DNA of 21,307 bases from a virus. Below are positions 13,221 through 20,506 of the stretch, one piece after another. The translations under genes and the position numbers were made by a program. Numbering within the stretch: the stretch's first letter is position 1; every line of letters begins with the position of its first letter. Below the pieces are notes generated by a model. It did not search any database. It was given only the letters and a program-made list of their open reading frames with translations, and was not told the DNA's origin. The DNA is taken from positions 1 through 21,307 of IMG/VR virus record IMGVR_UViG_3300013104_000082, one strand, 5' to 3'.

Positions 13221-13249
13221 TAGACAGAACCACTCAGTTGGTCTAGAGT
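13221..13249 (+). promoter_or_regulatory. Promoter-like boxes directly before a terminator
   Basis: TAGACA (13221-13226) and TAGAGT (13244-13249) are 17 bp apart, and GGTC precedes the -10 as in the divergent promoters. A transcript starting here would begin within the terminator stem at 13254-13284, so the site may instead be an operator sharing the GGTCTAGA word. Confidence 0.4.
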
Positions 13250-13253
13250 AAGG

Positions 13254-13284
13254 GGGTCGGACCGAGACGGTCCGGCCCTCTTTT
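13254..13284 (+). terminator. Rho-independent terminator after the SSB-like gene
   Basis: CGGACCG (13258-13264) and CGGTCCG (13268-13274) form a perfect 7-bp stem around an AGA loop, extended by GGG/CCC pairs on the outside, and followed by CTCTTTT. This is the clearest intrinsic terminator in the window. It separates the recombination genes from the methyltransferase gene. Confidence 0.88.
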
Positions 13285-13285
13285 G

Positions 13286-13305
13286 TGCAGTACCCAACCA
13301 CCGAA
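13286..13305 (+). promoter_or_regulatory. Weak promoter candidate for the methyltransferase unit
   Basis: TGCAGT (13286-13291) is placed like a -10 box, 5 nt before ACCACCGAA (13297-13305), followed by TAAGGA and the start codon. It resembles the 9324 promoter (TACAGT) in layout but lacks a -35 box. Confidence 0.35.
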
Positions 13306-13318
13306 TTAAGGAACTACC

Positions 13319-14515
13319 TTGACGTATGACGTAATCGACCTGTTCGCTGGCCCCGGCGGATGGGATCAGGGTCTCGTTCAGACCGGCTCCCCGCTCAGTC
13401 TGCTTGGCATCGAGTACGAGAAGGATGCCTGCGCTACCGGCCAGGCCAACGGACACAAACGGCTCATGCAGGACAGCGCCAACCTCGAGCCGATGCATTA
13501 TGGGTTCCGCGAGCACCTCCGGGGGCTGATCTGCAGCCCGCCGTGCCCCGGATTCTCGGCAGCAGGCAAGGGCCTCGGCCGCAAGGATCTGGAGTTGCTC
13601 ATCGCGGAAGTCAGACAGATCCGCATGGGAGCCGATCCCGACAAAGCAATCGAAGACGTGGCCCGCTACGCGTTCGACGACCGATCGAAACTCACCCTCG
13701 AACCTCTCCGCTGGGCTCTCGCGCTCCGTCCCGAGTGGACAGTCTGGGAGCAGGTCCCCGCGGTGTTGCCGTTCTGGGAGGCCTGCGCCGAAGCCCTCCG
13801 CGGTGTCGGCTACAACGTGTGGGTCGGCAAGTTGAGCTCGGAGCAGTACGGCGTGGCCCAGACGCGGACCCGCGCGGTGCTGATCGCCTCTCGCATGAAG
13901 CCCGTCGCGCCGCCGAAGCCGTCGCACTCCAAGTTCTACTCGCGCGACCGCCAGCGGCTCGACTCCGGCGTCAAGAGGTGGATGTCGATGGCCGAAGCTC
14001 TGGACTGGGGAATGACCGATCGCCCTTACCCGACGATAACCGCTGGCACCTCCGGCGGGGGCCAAGATCCCGCGATGCTCGGAGGATCTGGAGCACGCGC
14101 GACCGTACAGGCCGAACATGACGAGGGCCGTTGGCAGTACGTCAACGGGAACCAGGCCAACTCGTGCCGACGAGAGATCAGCGAGCCCGCTCCGACGGTT
14201 CACTTCGGCGCCAGGTCGAACAAGGTGGAGTTCCAGTTCTGTGGCGCTGGCATCACCTCGGAGCAGACGGCAGGCCAGAAGCCTCGGAAGGTCGACGAAC
14301 CGGCACACACCATCACCGGAAAGGGCACCGCGGCGTGGAAGGCTTGGCTGGCAGACCAGCCACAGACCCGACGAGTCACGGTCCAGGAGGCTGCGATCTT
14401 GCAGTCGTTCCCGGCCGACTACGTGTGGTGCGGATCGAAGACGAGTCAGTTCCAGCAGGTCGGTAACGCGATCCCGCCGCTGCTCGCGCAGAGGATTCTG
14501 GAGGTGGTGCTGTGA
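13319..14515 (+). CDS. DNA (cytosine-5) methyltransferase, orphan (398 aa)
   Basis: A complete C5-cytosine methyltransferase that would use S-adenosylmethionine to modify DNA. Motif I is DLFAGPGG (7-14), motif IV SPPCPGFS (73-80) with catalytic Cys76, motif VI EQV (144-146) in place of the usual ENV, motif VIII QTRTR (181-185), and motifs IX-X include ILQSFPADY and QQVGNAIPP near the C-terminus. The variable region between 190 and 330 is the target-recognition part. No restriction enzyme gene adjoins it, so it is an orphan, most simply protecting phage DNA from host restriction or marking it. The start is TTG at 13319, preceded by TAAGGAAC; the next gene overlaps its stop (GTGA). The target site cannot be predicted. 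Confidence 0.93.
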   Translation: MTYDVIDLFAGPGGWDQGLVQTGSPLSLLGIEYEKDACATGQANGHKRLMQDSANLEPMHYGFREHLRGLICSPPCPGFSAAGKGLGRKDLELLIAEVRQIRMGADPDKAIEDVARYAFDDRSKLTLEPLRWALALRPEWTVWEQVPAVLPFWEACAEALRGVGYNVWVGKLSSEQYGVAQTRTRAVLIASRMKPVAPPKPSHSKFYSRDRQRLDSGVKRWMSMAEALDWGMTDRPYPTITAGTSGGGQDPAMLGGSGARATVQAEHDEGRWQYVNGNQANSCRREISEPAPTVHFGARSNKVEFQFCGAGITSEQTAGQKPRKVDEPAHTITGKGTAAWKAWLADQPQTRRVTVQEAAILQSFPADYVWCGSKTSQFQQVGNAIPPLLAQRILEVVL

Positions 14516-14718
14516 GCCCGCGACGGAAGCCCCGGTACGCAGTCGGGGACAAGGTCGAGTACAAGGGCTTCGTCTACCTGGTCAAGGAGGTTCTCTGGCG
14601 CAAGGCCAAGGACCGCCACCTATACCCGGCGTACCTGTTGGTGCGCCGCTACGGGACGACCAAGCGACACCAGACGTATGCCATGACCAGCGGACCGAAC
14701 CTTCGAAAGGTGAAGTGA
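14512..14718 (+). CDS. Small very basic hypothetical protein (68 aa)
   Basis: A 68-residue, Lys/Arg-rich protein (SPRRKPRYAVGDKVEYKG, LWRKAKDRHLYPAYLLVRR). The GDKVEYKGFVYLVKEVLW stretch looks like a small beta-barrel (SH3 or KOW-like) that often binds nucleic acid, but this is only a pattern impression. It starts with GTG overlapping the methyltransferase stop and its stop abuts the GTG of the polymerase PHP gene, so it is in the same translational chain. Confidence 0.75.
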   Translation: MSPRRKPRYAVGDKVEYKGFVYLVKEVLWRKAKDRHLYPAYLLVRRYGTTKRHQTYAMTSGPNLRKVK

Positions 14719-15651
14719 GTGGAGTTCGTTTCCCTTCACAATCACACGACGTTCTCGCTCGGAGACGGTTTCAAGCGGCCCCAGTTCCACGTAGAGCGTG
14801 CCGCCGAGCTCGGGATGACCGCGATGGGCGTCTCCGAGCACGGCGGGATCTCCTCTCACGCTCAGTTCGAAGTGTGGGGCGAGAAGCTCGGAGTCAAGAT
14901 CATCTTCGGCTGCGAGTTCTACGTGACCGAGGGACCGAATCTATCGAAGTTCCACCAGACCGTTTTTGCCATGAACGAAGAGGGGTACCGGAACCTATGT
15001 CGACTCGTCACTCGCTCGTACAAGGAAGGGTTCTACAAGTATCCGACTGTCCACACGGAATGGCTGATGGACCCTGCGCAGACTGCTGGCTTGATAGTCC
15101 TGTCCGGCTGCGCGGACTCCTGGTTGAGTTGCTCGATTTTGGGTGGAAAGTCCTACGGGGATCGAAGGGAGGACTGGGAGCAGGAGGACGCACATCGGGG
15201 ACGGCGGCTGGTCGAGAGATTCCAGTCCGTGTACGGGGACCGATTCTACCTCGAAACTCAGCGGTTCCCAGGGCTCGAGAGGTCGACGATCCTCAACCAG
15301 TGCTTCGCAGACATTTCCTCGATGACTGGTGCGAAGATGGCAGCGACCGCCGACGTGCATTATCCCCTCCCGGAGCAGAATGCGATGCAGCGAATCCTGC
15401 ACGCGGGCTCCCGCTCGACGGGAACTGTCGCAGCTGCCGACGCCTCCTGGGAGTACGACATCCTGCTGACCTACCCCGAGAGTGACGAGCAGATCCGAGG
15501 CCAGTTCCTCGAGCAGGAGTTGACCACCACCGAAGCGGACTCGGCCATCGCCAGTACGCGCGAGATCGCAGACCGATGCAACGTCGTGTTGCCGAAGTCA
15601 ACCCCCATCATCTACAAGCCGAGACCAGGAGACGAAGACCCATGGGTATGA
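14719..15651 (+). CDS. DNA polymerase III alpha subunit, separate PHP domain (310 aa)
   Basis: The N-terminal PHP domain of a bacterial-type replicative polymerase, here as its own polypeptide. The metal-binding layout is kept: HNH (H7, H9), SEHG (E40, H41), GCEFY (E66), SGC, and DVH (D212, H214), so it could be an active phosphoesterase or proofreading exonuclease, as in many actinobacterial DnaE1 proteins. It ends at residues IADRCNVVLPKSTP, equal to the point where PHP joins the palm in full-length DnaE. The polymerase half follows at 15811, in the same frame but separated by stop codons. Together they total 1132 residues, close to full-length DnaE. GTG start directly after the previous stop. 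Confidence 0.9.
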   Translation: MEFVSLHNHTTFSLGDGFKRPQFHVERAAELGMTAMGVSEHGGISSHAQFEVWGEKLGVKIIFGCEFYVTEGPNLSKFHQTVFAMNEEGYRNLCRLVTRSYKEGFYKYPTVHTEWLMDPAQTAGLIVLSGCADSWLSCSILGGKSYGDRREDWEQEDAHRGRRLVERFQSVYGDRFYLETQRFPGLERSTILNQCFADISSMTGAKMAATADVHYPLPEQNAMQRILHAGSRSTGTVAAADASWEYDILLTYPESDEQIRGQFLEQELTTTEADSAIASTREIADRCNVVLPKSTPIIYKPRPGDEDPWV

Positions 15652-15833
15652 GCCCGCTAGGTAAGCGCAGCGAAGGCGAGCGACGAACGAGTTGCGACAA
15701 TTGCGGGAAGGCTATGTACCCGGACCGCCTGCACATCATCACCGAGAGAGCAACAACAGAGAAGCCGTACGGCGACTGCATCGTCACCGTTCACAACTGG
15801 GAGGAAGGCCGTGGCCGCGTTATCTTCCAGTGA
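15648..15833 (+). CDS. Small zinc-ribbon-like protein wedged between polymerase halves (61 aa)
   Basis: A 61-residue protein in a different frame from the polymerase halves. Its ATG overlaps the PHP stop as ATGA, and its end overlaps the GTG of the polymerase gene by 23 nt. It contains TSCDNCGKAM (C-x2-C, residues 17-20) and a later Cys (YGDCIVTVHNWEEG), suggesting half a zinc ribbon, which might need a partner or a His ligand. An alternative ATG two codons upstream (15642) is possible. No family is recognised. The position suggests co-translation with, and perhaps bridging of, the two polymerase halves; that is inference. Confidence 0.75.
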   Translation: MSPLGKRSEGERRTSCDNCGKAMYPDRLHIITERATTEKPYGDCIVTVHNWEEGRGRVIFQ

Positions 15834-18279
15834 GCTGCTGTGGAAGTGGGTCGACTACGGCATCGACTACCGCCTGGAGCGCTCTCCCCGCTTCCGGCGG
15901 AACTTCTACCCTCGTGAGGACGAGTACATCGAGCGGGCCAAGATGGAGGTCGGCGTCATCAACGGGAAGGACTTCCCGGACTACTTCCTGGTGACCTCCG
16001 ACCTGATCCGCTGGGCGAAGGACCGGCCGGAGGGGAGCATCACGATCGGGCCCGGTCGTGGCTCTGCAGCGGGTTCGTTCGTCTGCTACGCGCTCCGGAT
16101 CACCGAGATCGACCCGGTACCGAATCCGCTGATGCTATTCGAGCGGTTCATCGACCCCGGCCGACCGGACTACCCGGACATCGACATCGACGTGGCAGAC
16201 CACAAGCGGCACCTGCTCGTCGAGAGGCTGGTGGACCTCTACGGTCGCGATTATGTCGCCAACATCGGAAACTACCTCCGCTACCGGGGCAAGACCGCGC
16301 TGGAGACGGTGGCCGGCGTCTACACGATCCCGTCGTACGAGATCGCAGACGTCAAGAAGTTGGTCGTCGACCGGCCCGACGGCGATGCCCGCGAGGAAAA
16401 CAGTTTCGAGGACACCGTCGAGGCGTTCGCGGAGGCTCAGGCTCTCGTTCGCAAGCATCCCGAGCTCAAGTACGCGTACGAGTTGGAAGGTGACTACAAG
16501 AGCCTCGGCACACACGCCGCCGGCATCGTCATCTCCAACACCCCGATCGAGGACATCTGTGCCGTCTACCAGCGCACCAAGGCCGACGGCACGGAGATGT
16601 CGGTCATCTCGTACGACAAGCGGGACGCCGAGCGCCAGGGGGTCCTCAAGCTGGATCTGCTCGGCCTGGCCAACATGGGGATTGTCGACGACTGCATCTC
16701 GTGGGTTCCGGAGTTGACGCTCGAAGGAATGTACGAGTTGGAACTCGACGACGAGAAGACCCTCGAAGGATTCCGCAACGGGAACCTGGCCGGGATCTTC
16801 CAGTACTCGGGCCGAACGACCCGCGGGATCACGAAGCGGATCTACGAGCGCACGATCGGCATGGAGGCGGAGAACCCCATCTCCTTCGACACGCTGGCCG
16901 ACATCAACGCGCTCTCGCGGCCCGGTTCGCTGATCTCGGGCATGACCGACAAGTACATCGCGGTCGAGAACGGGAAGGCTCAGCCGGAGAAGTTCCATCC
17001 GGTCGTCGACAACATCCTCGGCAGCTCGCACGGGTGTCTCGTCTACCAGGAGCAGGTAATGAAGATCGGCTCCGAGTTGGGCGGGTTCCCCGGCGACAAG
17101 GTGGGCGCGCTCCGCAAGATCATCGGCAAGAAGACGGCCGGCGGCGCGTTCGAGGCGTACTACGAGGAGTTTGCCAAGGGCGCGATGGAGTTGCACGGTA
17201 TGCCCGAGAAGACCGCTCGGGTCATCTGGGATTACATGGCGGCATCCGCGTCGTACCTGTTCAACGTGGCGCACTCGGTGAGTTACGCGGTCATCGCCTA
17301 CTGGATGATGTGGCTCAAGGTCCACTACCCGGCTGAGTTCTACGCGGCATCGCTCCGTCGGGCCAAGAAGACCAAGGACAAGGACCCCGCGCTCGAACTG
17401 ATGCAGGCCGCGGTGCGGGACGGGATCAAGGTGCTCCCGCCGGACCTCCGCTTCAAACACCAGATCACCTGGACGCCAGATCACACCTACGGTCCGAAGT
17501 TCCAGAGGATTCCCGCTGTGCAGGCGGGGTTCACGCAGATTCCTGGAGTCGGGGAGAGCATGGCGCAGGCCATCATCGACTACCAGACCGGCGAGAATCG
17601 GAACGGGGAGTTCGCGATGAAGTGGAAGGAGTTGCAGTACACCCCGGCCAAGAAGAAGAGGCAGCGCTTCCCCTGCACACCGTACGAACACACCCTCCCC
17701 AGCGGCAAGGTGGTCACGCGAGACTGGGTGTCGGAGGATGTGATCGCGGAGGAGTCCAAGGGTGTCCCCGGACTCGGCAAGACCACCCTGGACAAGATCA
17801 TCGCGTGGACCGAGAAGGACGATCCCTTCGACATCCACCTGGCCGAACGGTCGTGCGCGATGGTGTACACCGCCATCAACCGCGGCAAGATCCCGCTGGA
17901 CCTGCCGACGGCCGACGGCACCTACGTGGCCAGCGCGCCGGACAAGGAGGTCGTCTTCATCGGGATCGTCAACGAGGTTCGGATCATCGACATCATCGAG
18001 TCCGAGAGGAAGAGGACCGGACTCACCGCGGAGGAGGTTAGGGCTACACTCACCAAGCACCCCGACAAGACCACCAAGGCCAAACTGATCACCACCGATC
18101 ACACCGGCGTCGAGGTCCACATCAACATCGACCGAATCCGCTACCCACAGTTCGCGGAGGACATCGAGTCAATCACCCCCAGGGTTGACGTCGTTCACGT
18201 CCAGGGCAGGACCCGCGACGGCTACGGCGCCACCATCCAGGCCGACTACGTGTCGGTCATCGACCTATCAGGAGAATGA
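15811..18279 (+). CDS. dnaE: DNA polymerase III alpha subunit, polymerase core (822 aa)
   Basis: The catalytic part of a C-family replicative DNA polymerase, starting where the PHP domain ends. The palm has GPGRGSAAGS (80-89), PDIDID (122-127; D123 and D125 match the catalytic pair of E. coli DnaE) and KLDLLGL with the third aspartate (D282). The fingers include GALRKIIGKK and HSVSYAVIAYW. A helix-hairpin-helix stretch (PGVGESMAQ; VPGLGKTTLDKI) and a probable C-terminal OB region follow. All core motifs are present, so it should be active, presumably with the separate PHP protein. It begins with GTG inside the 61-aa gene; the RuvC-like gene overlaps its stop. No separate beta-clamp or loader gene is in the window, so host factors may be used. 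Confidence 0.93.
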   Translation: MAALSSSELLWKWVDYGIDYRLERSPRFRRNFYPREDEYIERAKMEVGVINGKDFPDYFLVTSDLIRWAKDRPEGSITIGPGRGSAAGSFVCYALRITEIDPVPNPLMLFERFIDPGRPDYPDIDIDVADHKRHLLVERLVDLYGRDYVANIGNYLRYRGKTALETVAGVYTIPSYEIADVKKLVVDRPDGDAREENSFEDTVEAFAEAQALVRKHPELKYAYELEGDYKSLGTHAAGIVISNTPIEDICAVYQRTKADGTEMSVISYDKRDAERQGVLKLDLLGLANMGIVDDCISWVPELTLEGMYELELDDEKTLEGFRNGNLAGIFQYSGRTTRGITKRIYERTIGMEAENPISFDTLADINALSRPGSLISGMTDKYIAVENGKAQPEKFHPVVDNILGSSHGCLVYQEQVMKIGSELGGFPGDKVGALRKIIGKKTAGGAFEAYYEEFAKGAMELHGMPEKTARVIWDYMAASASYLFNVAHSVSYAVIAYWMMWLKVHYPAEFYAASLRRAKKTKDKDPALELMQAAVRDGIKVLPPDLRFKHQITWTPDHTYGPKFQRIPAVQAGFTQIPGVGESMAQAIIDYQTGENRNGEFAMKWKELQYTPAKKKRQRFPCTPYEHTLPSGKVVTRDWVSEDVIAEESKGVPGLGKTTLDKIIAWTEKDDPFDIHLAERSCAMVYTAINRGKIPLDLPTADGTYVASAPDKEVVFIGIVNEVRIIDIIESERKRTGLTAEEVRATLTKHPDKTTKAKLITTDHTGVEVHINIDRIRYPQFAEDIESITPRVDVVHVQGRTRDGYGATIQADYVSVIDLSGE

Positions 18280-18947
18280 TGAAGCTGTCCGAGATCACCC
18301 AGCCGACCCGCTGGCTCCCCAGCCGCGAGGCTGCGGCCAACTGGTGGAGACACAACCACGAAGAAATGCACCTCGCTCGGAACGGGTGCAGGGTCTTCGA
18401 GTTGGACAAGACGAACCCGAAGATCCGCGTGGTGGCCTTCGACCCAGGCGGAACCACCGGCTGGTCGGTCATGGAGACCACACTCGAAGCCCTGAACGAC
18501 AACACCGTTCCGGTCCACGAGATCCTGACCGGATGGTGGCACGGCCAGATCGTCTGTAACGACGAGAAGATCGACAACTACGAGCAGGTGGCAATCGACG
18601 CGATGGCCGAGTTGATCACGGCTCAGGTTGTCGACGTGGACGACATCGCTATCGTCGTCGAGTCGTACCAGATTCGATCGAAACGGACCGACAAGGAGAC
18701 GATCTCCCCGATCCGTTTCATCGCGGGCATCGAGCAGTATGTCTGGGATATGTACAGGTACATGGCTCAGCAGGGGCCGTCGGAGAAGACCGGAGTCACC
18801 GACGAGCGACTGGAGACGTGGGGCCTGTACCTCCGCGACGGACAGCAACACGCGCGGGACGCGGACCGGCACGCGCTCCTGTTCCTGAAGAAGCTGCGAG
18901 CGAAGAAGAGTTTGCAGCGAAAGCACTTCCCTCGGCTAGGATTGTGA
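18276..18947 (+). CDS. RuvC-like Holliday junction resolvase (223 aa)
   Basis: An RNase H-fold endonuclease of the RuvC type, expected to cut four-way junctions and branched replication intermediates. The acidic active-site pattern is visible: VVAFDPGGTTGWS (D56), IVVESY (E129), and DADRHALLF (D195, D197, H199), matching the D...E...D(A)xxH order of the family. It is a little longer than phage RuvC proteins because of an N-terminal extension of about 45 residues that is Trp- and Glu-rich. The start ATG (18276) overlaps the polymerase stop; a second ATG follows immediately. It completes the recombination set of nuclease, annealase and SSB-like protein. Confidence 0.85.
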   Translation: MMKLSEITQPTRWLPSREAAANWWRHNHEEMHLARNGCRVFELDKTNPKIRVVAFDPGGTTGWSVMETTLEALNDNTVPVHEILTGWWHGQIVCNDEKIDNYEQVAIDAMAELITAQVVDVDDIAIVVESYQIRSKRTDKETISPIRFIAGIEQYVWDMYRYMAQQGPSEKTGVTDERLETWGLYLRDGQQHARDADRHALLFLKKLRAKKSLQRKHFPRLGL

Positions 18948-18978
18948 TACTGTAGGCCAAGTGAAGGACACCACCGAA
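18948..18978 (+). promoter_or_regulatory. Candidate promoter before the double-HTH gene
   Basis: TACTGT (18948-18953) resembles the -10 of the 9324 promoter. ACCACCGAA (18970-18978) lies right before the ATG at 18980, here 16 nt after the box instead of 6. No -35 box is clear. Confidence 0.4.
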
Positions 18979-18979
18979 A

Positions 18980-19360
18980 ATGAACTCTGAGAAGCTATCC
19001 ACCAAGCGCGCCGCCGAGCATCTCGGCATCGCCCAGACCACCCTGAAACGGATGGTCGCGGCAGGTCAGGTCCAGGTACACCGCAAGCCGAACAAGCACA
19101 AGTCGCGGCTGTACTTCGACAAGGCCCACCTCGACCGCCTCCTCCAGGCTGGACCCCCACAACTTCAGCGCGTACGGAACAACGAGAAGGTCGACCCGGA
19201 GACCTCGTACACGACCACTCAGGTCTGTCAGGTTCTCGGTATCGACCGGACCACCGTCCGCGACTGGGAGAAGAAAGGCCTGATCGTAGGCCTAAGGGCA
19301 CACAACCGTGTGTACTACGACCGCACTACCATCGACACAATTCGAGAGGCAAGAAATTGA
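18980..19360 (+). CDS. Transcriptional regulator with two MerR/excisionase-type HTH domains (126 aa)
   Basis: A DNA-binding protein made of two similar winged-helix-turn-helix units. The first (about 5-55) reads STKRAAEHLGIAQTTLKRMV then a wing and YFDKAHLDRLL; the second (about 72-120) reads TTTQVCQVLGIDRTTVRDWE, a wing (HNRVYYD) and RTTIDTIREA. Each matches the helix-turn-helix/wing pattern of MerR- and excisionase-like proteins. Two copies in one chain could bind a site with two half-sites without dimerising. It may act on one of the repeat arrays or promoters of this window, which is untested. There is only a short leader (ACCACCGAAA directly before the ATG), so translation may be unusual. 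The next gene begins by overlapping its stop (TTGA). Confidence 0.8.
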   Translation: MNSEKLSTKRAAEHLGIAQTTLKRMVAAGQVQVHRKPNKHKSRLYFDKAHLDRLLQAGPPQLQRVRNNEKVDPETSYTTTQVCQVLGIDRTTVRDWEKKGLIVGLRAHNRVYYDRTTIDTIREARN

Positions 19361-19740
19361 AAAAGATCGCAATCGCCGCTGTAGCCGCACTGTCCGTCGT
19401 CGGACTGGCCGCGTGTGGAGTCAACGACGCCGACGTCGTCAACGAGAACATCTCCAAGGCCGGCGACAACTTCGAGGTGAACCGACGCATCACGTTCATC
19501 AACAACCTCGACGGCAGCAAGCCGATCCAGATCGTCGAAGGCTGGTGCAACGTCGAGCTCAGCCCCGATCACATCACGGCGACGTGCAAGTCACAGGGCA
19601 AGTACTACCGCCACTACCAGGGGTTGAACGCCACCTCGACGTACTCGATCGAGCAACTGGACGGCTCCGACGTGAGCAAGGACCACTACCGCGTCTCGTA
19701 CAAGCCTTCCGCGGTCATCCCGGACATCAACATCCGATGA
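19357..19740 (+). CDS. Predicted lipoprotein (127 aa)
   Basis: A secreted lipoprotein by its N-terminus: KK, a hydrophobic stretch (IAIAAVAALSVVG), and a lipobox LAAC with the modified cysteine at residue 20. The mature part is beta-rich with two more cysteines (GWCNVEL, TATCKSQG) that could form a disulphide. It would be anchored in the host cell envelope. Phage lipoproteins expressed from prophages or early in infection have been linked to superinfection exclusion in other phages; here that is only a hypothesis. The start is TTG overlapping the previous TGA, and the next gene's ATG overlaps its stop. The next protein is also a membrane protein. Confidence 0.85.
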   Translation: MKKIAIAAVAALSVVGLAACGVNDADVVNENISKAGDNFEVNRRITFINNLDGSKPIQIVEGWCNVELSPDHITATCKSQGKYYRHYQGLNATSTYSIEQLDGSDVSKDHYRVSYKPSAVIPDINIR

Positions 19741-20132
19741 GTGATTACGTCAAGGGTGCCCTGTCCATCCCGTCACTGATACTGATCGTCGGAGCGGTTG
19801 GCCTGATCGCCATCCTCTTCGTCTGTCTGATGACCCTATTCAACACGCCGACCTTCATCGGACCGGCCAAACTCTTCAGCAAGAAGGGTCTGATCGAAGA
19901 CCGTCGTTACTCCAATCGAGTGTCGTCGGCCGTCAACATCCTCTGGGCCAACAGTTCGCGGAGAATCTTCTGGTTCGGCGGCTTCGGGCTCTATACCGTC
20001 CGAGTCCCCCGCGATGGGGCCTGGGCGCCAATCTCGAACGAGAAGCGTGAGTTGAACCGAGAGTTGGATCGAGAGGTAGGCGCGGCCTACGACAGGTACC
20101 TCGACAAGTGGAAGGAAGCGTCGACCGAATGA
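19737..20132 (+). CDS. Membrane protein (131 aa)
   Basis: A 131-residue protein with one clear hydrophobic segment near the N-terminus (IPSLILIVGAVGLIAILFVCLM, about 11-33) followed by a basic cytoplasmic-type region (AKLFSKKGLIEDRRYSNR) and a C-terminal helix rich in Arg and Glu (SNEKRELNRELDREVGAAYD). I infer an N-terminally anchored protein. Function unknown. It overlaps the lipoprotein stop (ATGA), and both are envelope-directed, so they may work together. Its ATG at 19737 is preferred over the longer open frame to the left, which overlaps the lipoprotein gene. Confidence 0.75.
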   Translation: MSDYVKGALSIPSLILIVGAVGLIAILFVCLMTLFNTPTFIGPAKLFSKKGLIEDRRYSNRVSSAVNILWANSSRRIFWFGGFGLYTVRVPRDGAWAPISNEKRELNRELDREVGAAYDRYLDKWKEASTE

Positions 20133-20497
20133 ACCAGCCCAAGTACGGCCCGAAGAATCAACCCCTCGCGTCTCTGCGCAAGGTAGACCAGGAGACGTTC
20201 TCCGACCGCGTGAAGGAAACCCTGCTGGCGATCAACGCCGACGGAGTCAACGGGAAGCTGAAGTCGGCGCCGGTCACCCACGAGATATTCCGAGTTCGAG
20301 AGGGCTCGGAGGAGCGCCAGCCCGATCGAGACTACTGGACAGCGGGGCTCGACGACCTCTCATGTGGCTCGATCGCGGATCTCCTCGTCGCTCGGCTGAA
20401 GATGCAGGGGTACGTCCTGTACTTCGACGAGAAGGCTCTCCGAACAAACCTGAGCACGGCGAAGGCTAGACTCTCGGGGATACTTCCCCCAGAGTAA
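20129..20497 (+). CDS. Hypothetical protein (122 aa)
   Basis: A 122-residue protein with a basic, helical first half (SLRKVDQETFSDRVKETLLA) and an acidic-to-basic second half (DYWTAGLDDLSCGSIADLLVARLKMQGYVLYFDEKAL). A single cysteine in DDLSCGS is seen; no motif is recognised. The ATG (20129) overlaps the preceding stop as ATGA; the upstream in-frame ATG would extend into that gene. It is followed 9 nt later by the WhiB-like gene. A role in replication or regulation is possible from position only. Confidence 0.78.
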   Translation: MNQPKYGPKNQPLASLRKVDQETFSDRVKETLLAINADGVNGKLKSAPVTHEIFRVREGSEERQPDRDYWTAGLDDLSCGSIADLLVARLKMQGYVLYFDEKALRTNLSTAKARLSGILPPE

Positions 20498-20506
20498 GGA
20501 CCCCGC

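Noticed and set aside
15649-15811. Programmed frameshift or readthrough joining the polymerase halves
   Set aside because: The halves are in the same frame with TGA then TAG between them, and the second half has its own GTG inside a coupled gene. Frameshifting is not needed, and readthrough of two stops would be inefficient.
16135-18120. 661-codon open frame on the minus strand, antisense to the polymerase
   Set aside because: It mirrors the GC-rich codon pattern of the polymerase, whose motifs are unmistakable; the antisense product has no recognisable motif and no RBS.
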